A stretch of 16,626 nucleotides of DNA, from NCBI RefSeq assembly GCF_937888285.1, contig NZ_CALART010000033.1, positions 1 to 16,626 on the forward strand, given 5' to 3'. Source of the DNA: an uncultured Aquimonas sp. GTDB taxonomy: Bacteria > Pseudomonadota > Gammaproteobacteria > Xanthomonadales > Xanthomonadaceae. Shown here piece by piece: positions 7,116 through 12,132 of the stretch. Position 1 is the stretch's first letter; the number at the start of each line of letters is the position of its first letter. The position numbers and the translations under genes were made by a program. The notes under the pieces were generated by a model. It was not told the origin of the DNA. It ran no database searches and saw only the letters and a list, made by a program, of their open reading frames with translations.

Positions 7116-8369
7116 TCATCGATCAATCTCTCCAAACACGACGTCGTAGGTGCCGATCATCGCCACCACGTCCGGCAGCATGTGCCCGCGCACGATCGAG
7201 TCCATCGAGGACAGGTGGGCGAAACCGGGGGCACGCAGCTTGACGCGGAACGGCTTGTTGGCGCCGTCGGAAATCAGATAGCAGCCGAACTCACCCTTGG
7301 GCGCCTCGACGGCGGCGTAGGTCTCGCCGGCCGGCACGCAGTAGCCCTCGGTGAACAGCTTGAAGTGGTGGATCAAGGCTTCCATGTCGTCCTTCATCTC
7401 CTCGCGGGAGGGCGGCGACACCTTGAAGTTCTTCAGCATCACCGGGCCGGGGTTGGCGCGGAGCCACTGGATGCACTGCTTGATGATGCGGTTGCTCTGG
7501 CGCATCTCCTCGACGCGCACGAGGTAGCGGTCGTAGCAGTCGCCGTTGACGCCCACCGGGATGTCGAAATCGACTTCGGCGTACTTGGCGTAGGGCTGCT
7601 TCTTGCGCAGGTCCCAAGCCACGCCTGAGCCGCGCAGCATCGGGCCGCTCATGCCCCAGGCCAGGGCATGGTCGGGGCTGACCACGCCGATGCCGACGGT
7701 GCGCTGCTTCCAGATGCGGTTGTCGGTCAGCAGGGTTTCGTATTCGTCGATCTTCGAGGGGAAGTCGTCGGTGAAGGCCTCGAGGAAGTCGAGCATCGAG
7801 CCCTCGCGCCAGGCGTTGCGGCGCTTCAGCTCCTTGCCCTTGGCCCAGGGCGATTCCTTGTACTGCGGCATGCGCTCGGGCAGGTCACGGTAGACGCCAC
7901 CAGGACGGTAGTAGGCCGCGTGCATGCGCGCGCCCGAGACCGCCTCGTAGCAGTCCATCAGCTCCTCGCGCTCACGGAAGGCATACAGGATCACCGCCAT
8001 CGCACCGAGGTCGAGACCGTTCGAGCCGATCCACATCAGGTGGTTCAGCACGCGGGTGATTTCATCGAACATCGTGCGGATCCACTGCGCGCGCTCTGGC
8101 GCCTGGATCCCCAGCAGGTTCTCGATGGCACGCACGTAGGCGTGCTCGTTGCACATCATCGAGACGTAGTCCAGGCGATCCATGTAGCCGATCGACTGGT
8201 TGAAGGGCTTCGACTCGGCCAGCTTCTCGGTGCCGCGATGCAGCAGGCCGACGTGGGGGTCGGCGCGCACCACGGTCTCGCCGTCCAGCTCCAGCACCAG
8301 GCGCAGCACGCCGTGGGCGGCCGGATGCTGCGGGCCGAAGTTCATCGTGTAGTTGCGGATTTCCTGCAT
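7116..8369 (-). CDS. nuoD: NADH-quinone oxidoreductase subunit D (49-kDa type)
   Basis: This is the quinone-module subunit, related to the large subunit of NiFe hydrogenases, that with NuoB forms the ubiquinone reduction site. The 417-residue product opens with NFGPQHPAAHG; His15 and His19 lie in the quinone-site loop. Tyr68, in DRLDYVS, corresponds to the conserved quinone-headgroup tyrosine. The C-terminus ends in the diagnostic DVVFGEIDR. NuoC and NuoD are separate here, unlike the fused NuoCD of E. coli. The ATG start is 3 bases after the nuoC stop, indicating tight coupling, whereas its 3' end is separated from nuoE by the repeat element. Confidence 0.98.
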   Translation of the reverse strand: MQEIRNYTMNFGPQHPAAHGVLRLVLELDGETVVRADPHVGLLHRGTEKLAESKPFNQSIGYMDRLDYVSMMCNEHAYVRAIENLLGIQAPERAQWIRTMFDEITRVLNHLMWIGSNGLDLGAMAVILYAFREREELMDCYEAVSGARMHAAYYRPGGVYRDLPERMPQYKESPWAKGKELKRRNAWREGSMLDFLEAFTDDFPSKIDEYETLLTDNRIWKQRTVGIGVVSPDHALAWGMSGPMLRGSGVAWDLRKKQPYAKYAEVDFDIPVGVNGDCYDRYLVRVEEMRQSNRIIKQCIQWLRANPGPVMLKNFKVSPPSREEMKDDMEALIHHFKLFTEGYCVPAGETYAAVEAPKGEFGCYLISDGANKPFRVKLRAPGFAHLSSMDSIVRGHMLPDVVAMIGTYDVVFGEIDR

Positions 8370-8372
8370 GGC

Positions 8373-9098
8373 TTACTTGCCCTGCCCTGCGCTGCGCTCG
8401 GCCTGGGCCTGCTCGTAGCGCGAATCGTGGCGAACCACGCGCGGCACGCCGACGCGCGGATCGATGCTGACCGGCTCGTACACCACGCGGCCCTTTTCCG
8501 GGTCGTAGCGCACTTCGACGTTACCGATCAGCGGGAAGTCCTTGCGGAACGGATGCCCGACGAAGCCGTAGTCCGTCAGGATGCGGCGCAGGTCCGGATG
8601 GCCCTCGAAAACGATGCCGTAGAGGTCGAAGGCCTCGCGCTCGAACCAGTTGGCGCCCGGCCACAGCTCGGTCACGCTGGGCACCACGGGCAGCGCGTCG
8701 TCGGCGCCGAAGCAGCGCACGCGCAGGCGGCGGTTGTGGACGATCGAAAGAAGATGGAACACCGCGGCAAAGCGCCCAGCGCCCGAGGACACGGCGGGGC
8801 GCTGCTCCCAGTTGAAGCGGCCGGGACCGTACCCTTCAACGCCTCGCGAGAAGCCTTCGGCGGAGACGTCCGAGGTGTCCCACTCGACATCACCGAAGCC
8901 CAGATAGTCGACGCCGCACACATCCACAAGAAGTTCGAAGCGGAACTCCGGGTCGTCGCGCAGGGTGCGGCAGACATCGATCAGGCTGTCAGGCGCGACC
9001 TCGATGGAGGTCTCGTCGCGCTCGACGTGCAGCTTCTGCAGCTTGCCGTCGAAGCGGGCGCGCAGGCGCTCGGCCAAGGTGGAGGTTTCGTCTGCCAT
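8373..9098 (-). CDS. nuoC: NADH-quinone oxidoreductase subunit C (30-kDa type)
   Basis: This peripheral quinone-module subunit packs against NuoD and NuoB and binds no cofactor. The 241-residue product has the family signature WFEREAFDLYGIVFEGHPDL starting at residue 151, followed by RRILTDYGFVGHPFRKDFPL. Residues about 70-108 form an insertion rich in Gly, Ser and Arg (SRGVEGYGPGRF) relative to short bacterial NuoC proteins. I recall a similar insertion in Xanthomonas-type NuoC, but that is from memory. The ATG start lies 7 bases after nuoB. The C-terminal tail after about residue 225 is charged and variable. Confidence 0.97.
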   Translation of the reverse strand: MADETSTLAERLRARFDGKLQKLHVERDETSIEVAPDSLIDVCRTLRDDPEFRFELLVDVCGVDYLGFGDVEWDTSDVSAEGFSRGVEGYGPGRFNWEQRPAVSSGAGRFAAVFHLLSIVHNRRLRVRCFGADDALPVVPSVTELWPGANWFEREAFDLYGIVFEGHPDLRRILTDYGFVGHPFRKDFPLIGNVEVRYDPEKGRVVYEPVSIDPRVGVPRVVRHDSRYEQAQAERSAGQGK

Positions 9099-9105
9099 GG
9101 CCTGC

Positions 9106-9648
9106 TCAGCGCGCGATCGTGTTGGTGCGGCGGATCTTCTTCTGCAGCTGCAGGATGCCGTAGATCAAGGCCTCGGCCGTGGGCGGGCAGCCCGGCACGT
9201 AGACATCGACCGGCACCACGCGATCACAGCCGCGGACCACCGAATAGGAGTAATGGTAGTAGCCACCGCCATTGGCGCAGCTGCCCATAGAGATCACCCA
9301 CTTGGGGTTGGGCATCTGGTCGTAGACCTTGCGCAGCGCCGGCGCCATCTTGTTGACCAGGGTGCCGGCCACGATCATCACATCTGACTGGCGCGGCGAA
9401 GGGCGGAAGATCACGCCGTAGCGGTCCAGGTCGAGCCGCGACATGCCGGCGTGCATCATCTCGACCGCGCAGCAGGCCAGACCAAAGGTCATCGGCCACA
9501 TCGAGCCGGTGCGCGCCCAGTTCAGCAGCGCATCGACCGAGGTCGTGACGAAGCCGCGCTCAAGCAGCGGGTTCTCGCCCTCGGGCCGGAGGATGTCGTC
9601 GAGACGACCGATCGGCTCGGGGTTGTGCAGCAGCTGGCTCACTCCCAT
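9106..9648 (-). CDS. nuoB: NADH-quinone oxidoreductase subunit B (cluster N2)
   Basis: NuoB (PSST type) carries the terminal 4Fe-4S cluster N2, the direct electron donor to ubiquinone. The 180-residue product shows the adjacent cysteine pair Cys59-Cys60 (GLACCAVEMM), then Cys124 (SMGSCANGGGYY) and Cys154 (VPGCPPTAEAL), the full N2 ligand set. The ATG giving MGVSQLL overlaps the end of nuoA by ten bases and has a GGGAG Shine-Dalgarno about 8 bases upstream inside nuoA. Longer in-frame readings run back through nuoA and are rejected. The product is full length with no anomalies. Confidence 0.97.
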   Translation of the reverse strand: MGVSQLLHNPEPIGRLDDILRPEGENPLLERGFVTTSVDALLNWARTGSMWPMTFGLACCAVEMMHAGMSRLDLDRYGVIFRPSPRQSDVMIVAGTLVNKMAPALRKVYDQMPNPKWVISMGSCANGGGYYHYSYSVVRGCDRVVPVDVYVPGCPPTAEALIYGILQLQKKIRRTNTIAR

Positions 9649-9995
9649 TCCAGCGCTCCCTTCTTCCATTCGTAGATGAAGCCGATCACGAGGATGCCCA
9701 GGAACACCGCCATGGCGGCGATCGCGGTCACGCCGATGTCCTTGAACACCAGCGCCCACGGGAACAGGAAGGCGATCTCGAGATCGAAGATGATGAAGAG
9801 GATGGCGACGAGGTAGAAGCGCACGTCGAACTTCATGCGCGCGTCTTCGAAGGCTTCAAAGCCACACTCGTAGGGCGAGCCCTTCTCGCCGTCGGGCGAC
9901 TTCGGACCCAGCAGCCAGCCCAGGAAGAGCAGGACCACGCCAATGCCGGCAGCTACGCCGAGGAACATCAGGATCGGCAGGTAATCGGCCAACAC
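9639..9995 (-). CDS. nuoA: NADH-quinone oxidoreductase subunit A (first gene of the nuo operon)
   Basis: This is the ND3-type membrane subunit of complex I. The product has three hydrophobic helices and the conserved loop SPYECGFEAFEDARMKFDVRFY, whose cysteine is the one exposed in the deactive enzyme in other species, and it ends WKKGALEWE. I chose the GTG start, giving 118 residues (VLADYLPIL), over the ATG eleven codons upstream. A near-perfect GGAGGTG Shine-Dalgarno at 10003-10009 sits seven bases before the GTG, the upstream ATG has no Shine-Dalgarno, and 118 residues is the length I recall for Xanthomonas-type NuoA. It is the first of the nuo genes, about 80 bases after tRNA-Leu, and overlaps nuoB by ten bases. 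Confidence 0.93.
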   Translation of the reverse strand: MLADYLPILMFLGVAAGIGVVLLFLGWLLGPKSPDGEKGSPYECGFEAFEDARMKFDVRFYLVAILFIIFDLEIAFLFPWALVFKDIGVTAIAAMAVFLGILVIGFIYEWKKGALEWE

Positions 9996-10002
9996 GCGTC
10001 GC

Positions 10003-10009
10003 CACCTCC
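10003..10009 (-). promoter_or_regulatory. Strong Shine-Dalgarno deciding the nuoA start
   Basis: On the minus strand the bases read GGAGGTG, seven bases before the GTG at 9995. This is the best Shine-Dalgarno seen in the nuo cluster and is why the GTG is preferred over the upstream ATG at 10028. Confidence 0.75.
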
Positions 10010-10032
10010 GCGCCGCGATGGGGCGCATCAGC

Positions 10033-10063
10033 GCAGCGGAGAGCGCGAGTGCAGCTCCGCTGC
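10033..10063. repeat. Perfect 9-bp inverted repeat between tRNA-Leu and nuoA
   Basis: GCAGCGGAG at 10033-10041 pairs perfectly with CTCCGCTGC at 10055-10063 across a 13-base loop. In a minus-strand transcript the hairpin sits 13 bases after the tRNA CCA end and about 38 bases before the nuoA start. No T-run follows it, so it does not look like an intrinsic terminator. It may be a processing or stabilising hairpin at the junction of tRNA and nuo mRNA; that role is inferred. Confidence 0.6.
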
Positions 10064-10076
10064 CGTTTCAGGATGT

Positions 10077-10161
10077 TGGTGCCCAGGGCGGGACTCGAAC
10101 CCGCACAGCTTGCGCCGCTACCCCCTCAAGATAGTGTGTCTACCAATTCCACCACCTGGGC
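10077..10161 (-). tRNA. tRNA-Leu(GAG), CCA encoded
   Basis: The minus strand folds as a long-variable-arm (class II) tRNA. The acceptor arm is GCCCAGG/CCTGGGC. The D arm region is GTGGAATTGGTAGACAC, and the anticodon stem CTATC/GGTAG (with one G-T pair) encloses the loop TTGAGGG with anticodon GAG. The T arm is GCGGGTTCGAGTCCCGC. Discriminator A and an encoded CCA follow. It lies between secG and nuoA on the same strand, a position I recall from Xanthomonas-type genomes. It is probably transcribed from its own -10 element in the secG/tRNA spacer and perhaps also with secG. Confidence 0.97.
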
Positions 10162-10168
10162 AAGGGAT

Positions 10169-10202
10169 CGCTGGATGGCGTCTTGCGCGCCTCATTCCAG
10201 CG
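10169..10202. repeat. Imperfect inverted repeat between secG and tRNA-Leu
   Basis: CGCTGGA at 10169-10175 pairs with TCCAGCG at 10196-10202, with an inner GGCG/CGCC pair at 10177-10180 and 10188-10191. There is no T-run on either strand, so a terminator role for secG is doubtful. In the precursor RNA it would form a stem just 5' of the tRNA, possibly relevant to processing. Confidence 0.4.
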
Positions 10203-10209
10203 GAGTCGG

Positions 10210-10215
10210 ATTGTA
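10210..10215 (-). promoter_or_regulatory. Possible -10 element upstream of tRNA-Leu
   Basis: The minus strand reads TACAAT (five of six consensus bases), about 49 bases before the tRNA-Leu 5' end and just after the secG stop. No convincing -35 hexamer is seen 16-18 bases upstream. A small GGCGA/TCGCC hairpin (10219-10232) spans the secG stop codon beside it. This is a tentative promoter for tRNA-Leu and possibly the nuo genes. Confidence 0.3.
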
Positions 10216-10223
10216 TCAGGCGA

Positions 10224-10685
10224 TCACTCGCCCGACCCACCCTCCGACGGGGGATTTTCCCGACTTTCGTCCTGCTCCACAGGCTGCTCGGAAGCAGCTT
10301 CGGGAGCCGTGGCGGCGGGCGCCACCACAGCCTCGGGAATCTGGCTGGCCGGCGCTTCGACGGCGGCCGGAATCTGCTGGCTTGCAGCAGGCTGGACGCT
10401 GCCCATCACGCCGAGATCGTCGACCGGGCCCGCACGCAGGCCGCCGCGAGCGACATACATGGCCATGCCGAGACTGATCGCGAAGAAGAGGATCGCCAGC
10501 ACCGCCGTCGACTTCGACAGGAAGTTGGCCGACCCGCGCGAGCCGAACACCGTAGCCGAGGCGCCAGCGCCGAAGCCGGAGCCGGCCGCCGCGCCTGCGC
10601 CGCGCTGCAGCAGGATCATCACGATCATGGCCACGGCGACCAGGACGTACAGGATGTTGGCGAGAGTCAGGACAGTGGAGGACAT
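10224..10685 (-). CDS. secG: Preprotein translocase subunit SecG
   Basis: SecG is the small inner-membrane partner of SecYE that assists protein export. The 153-residue product has two hydrophobic helices (about residues 5-26 and 59-78). These flank the typical cytoplasmic loop QRGAGAAAGSGFGAGASATVFGSRGSANFLSK, whose GSRG-NFL segment is diagnostic. The start at MSSTVLTLAN fits the family N-terminus and lies 22 bases after tpiA; only weak Shine-Dalgarno bases precede it. The protein is longer than E. coli SecG because of an Ala/Pro/Glu-rich tail (about residues 85-153). That tail contains two tandem 11-residue repeats, QIPAAVEAPAS and QIPEAVVAPAA. The tail is probably disordered. Confidence 0.95.
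   Translation of the reverse strand: MSSTVLTLANILYVLVAVAMIVMILLQRGAGAAAGSGFGAGASATVFGSRGSANFLSKSTAVLAILFFAISLGMAMYVARGGLRAGPVDDLGVMGSVQPAASQQIPAAVEAPASQIPEAVVAPAATAPEAASEQPVEQDESRENPPSEGGSGE
10311..10376 (-). repeat. Tandem 33-bp repeat within the secG tail
   Basis: Two adjacent 33-base units (10344-10376 and 10311-10343) encode QIPAAVEAPAS and QIPEAVVAPAA. They match at about 23 of 33 bases by my count, so the duplication is diverged at DNA level but kept at protein level. Confidence 0.6.
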
Positions 10686-10707
10686 GGATACCAGCTTGTA
10701 TCGGAAT

Positions 10708-11463
10708 TCATCCGCGGGAAGCAGCCGCAGCCGCGATCCCCAGAAAATCGGCAGCCACCAGAGCGGCGCCACCAATCAGACCGCCATCGACATCCGGCTG
10801 TGCGAACAGCGAAGCCGCGTTGTCGGGCTTGACGCTGCCGCCGTACAGGATGACCAGCGAGTTCGCCATATTAGCATCGACTGCGGAGATTTCGCTACGG
10901 ATGAACGCATGGGCATCCTGCGCCTGCTGCGGACTCGCGGTGAGCCCGGTGCCGATCGCCCACACCGGCTCGTAGGCCAGCACGCAGCGCGACAGCAAGT
11001 CGCTGCCCAGGGCGCGCACCGGCGCAAGCTGGGCGCGCAGCACCGATTCGGTGGATCCCGCTTCGCGCTCGGCGCGGGTTTCGCCCACGCAGACCACGGC
11101 CGTGAGGCCGGCGCTGACAGCCGCCCTCGCCTTGCGCGCGACCAGCTCGGATGTCTCCCCGTGGTAGCTGCGCCGCTCGCTGTGTCCGACCAAAGTCCAA
11201 CGCGCACCAATTTCGTACAGCATGGCTGCAGAGACTTCGCCGGTGAATGCGCCACGTTCGTGCTCGGACACGTCCTGGGCACCGAACTCGATGCCGCGGC
11301 CCGCGTAGGCCTGGGCCAGCTCGGCCAGATAGGCGAGCGGCGGAAACACCGGCAGCTCGACGCCGTCGGGCCGCGAGCCGGCGAGCAGCGCATCGAGCAG
11401 CGCGCGCGCGCTGTCGCGACTGCCGTTGAGCTTCCAGTTTCCCGCGACGATGGTGCTGCGCAT
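10708..11463 (-). CDS. tpiA: Triosephosphate isomerase
   Basis: This cytoplasmic enzyme interconverts dihydroxyacetone phosphate and glyceraldehyde 3-phosphate. The 251-residue product is of normal length. Visible active-site elements are Asn9 and Lys11 (GNWKLNG), His94 (VGHSERR), Glu165 in AYEPVWAIGTG (loop 6, which closes over substrate), and the phosphate-binding LYGGSVKPDN (about 206-215) and GGA at 231-233. The ATG giving MRSTIVAGNWK is preferred over longer in-frame readings because it fits the family N-terminus and has GGAG nine bases upstream. secG follows after 22 bases, so the two are probably co-transcribed. A perfect inverted repeat lies in the leader. Confidence 0.98.
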   Translation of the reverse strand: MRSTIVAGNWKLNGSRDSARALLDALLAGSRPDGVELPVFPPLAYLAELAQAYAGRGIEFGAQDVSEHERGAFTGEVSAAMLYEIGARWTLVGHSERRSYHGETSELVARKARAAVSAGLTAVVCVGETRAEREAGSTESVLRAQLAPVRALGSDLLSRCVLAYEPVWAIGTGLTASPQQAQDAHAFIRSEISAVDANMANSLVILYGGSVKPDNAASLFAQPDVDGGLIGGAALVAADFLGIAAAAASRG

Positions 11464-11493
11464 GGACGCTACTCCGTTATGAGCGAATTCGGG

Positions 11494-11523
11494 ATGGCCG
11501 GTACAAGGCGCCGCACCGGCCAT
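11494..11523. repeat. Perfect 9-bp inverted repeat in the tpiA leader
   Basis: ATGGCCGGT at 11494-11502 pairs with ACCGGCCAT at 11515-11523 across a 12-base loop containing the palindrome GGCGCC. It lies 30-60 bases before the tpiA start and just downstream of a candidate promoter, so it would form a hairpin near the 5' end of the tpiA mRNA. No T-run follows it in the minus-strand direction, so it is not a convincing terminator for the globin gene. Confidence 0.65.
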
Positions 11524-11533
11524 GGCGGCGCGC

Positions 11534-11562
11534 AGGATACGCGTCTCGCGGGCAAGCTCCAA
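11534..11562 (-). promoter_or_regulatory. Candidate tpiA promoter
   Basis: On the minus strand TTGGAG (11557-11562) and TATCCT (11534-11539) are separated by 17 bases. The matches to consensus are modest (three and four of six). The predicted transcript start would be near 11526, just before the leader hairpin. This is plausible but unproven. Confidence 0.35.
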
Positions 11563-11624
11563 CGAATGCCGAGGAGCCGAAGACCCGATCCCGCACAGGC
11601 ACAGCTGGGCGATGCCGCTGCCAC

Positions 11625-12104
11625 CTAGCGGTACAGGATGTCCCTCTGCATCGGCGCAAGCCGGGCGAGCAGGCGGTTCTGGGCGGCGAAAGGCACACCC
11701 TGTTCCTGCATCGACTGCTGCAGGCATTCGACGAGCGCGTTGAAGTCCGCCTGCGTATAGCCCCGCCCGGCATGGCTTTGCTGCATGCTGTCCCCGGTGT
11801 AGACGCAGGGCCCGCCGGCTTCCGCGCAGAGCTGCTCGATCAGCTTCTCGCGCAGTCTCAGAATGTTGCTCTCGGCAAAATGATGGGCGATGCGGGGGTC
11901 CTCGCTGATGGCGAAGAGCAGCCCATCGACGATCGCGGTGACGCCCTGCAGCCCGCCCAGATCGGCGAACAGCGCGTCATCCTGCAGTGTCGGCCGTGAT
12001 CCCGAGGCGCAGGCGGACAGCAATAGGGCCAGAATCCACCCAACCGCTCTGGAGGCTCGCGGCCGGACGGAATGCGCGAGCGCGCCGGTGTGGTCCACAT
12101 GCAT
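11625..12104 (-). CDS. Lipoprotein group 1 truncated hemoglobin (probably periplasmic)
   Basis: The 159-residue product begins with a basic n-region, a hydrophobic stretch VGWILALLL and the lipobox L29-S30-A31-C32, so it should be exported and lipidated. Residues about 45-157 match the truncated-hemoglobin (TrHb1) fold pattern: ADLGGLQGVTAIVDGLL, SEDPRIAHHF with Phe76 at the CD1 position, GGPCVYTG, and MQQSHAGRGYT with His111 as proximal haem ligand. The usual B10 tyrosine appears to be Leu63. Cys93 and Cys100 flank the E-helix end and could form a disulfide. The start at 12104 is set by GGAGG eight bases upstream; an ATG 21 codons earlier overlaps the EAL gene and is less likely. It lies 28 bases after the EAL gene. 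A haem-based gas or redox role is inferred. Confidence 0.88.
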   Translation of the reverse strand: MHVDHTGALAHSVRPRASRAVGWILALLLSACASGSRPTLQDDALFADLGGLQGVTAIVDGLLFAISEDPRIAHHFAESNILRLREKLIEQLCAEAGGPCVYTGDSMQQSHAGRGYTQADFNALVECLQQSMQEQGVPFAAQNRLLARLAPMQRDILYR

Positions 12105-12112
12105 CAGCCTTG

Positions 12113-12117
12113 CCTCC
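12113..12117 (-). promoter_or_regulatory. Shine-Dalgarno deciding the globin start
   Basis: GGAGG on the minus strand lies eight bases before the ATG at 12104, in the gap after the EAL gene stop. It supports this start over the ATG at 12167. Confidence 0.7.
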
Positions 12118-12132
12118 GTGACAAGCGGGGTC

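Noticed and set aside
7668..9290. Plus-strand open frame of 540 codons opposite nuoB, nuoC and nuoD
   Set aside because: It is antisense to three well-identified nuo genes and has biased composition typical of shadow frames.
11494..11523. The tpiA leader hairpin as a terminator for the globin gene
   Set aside because: No T-run follows the stem on the minus strand and it lies about 100 bases beyond the globin stop, downstream of a candidate tpiA promoter.
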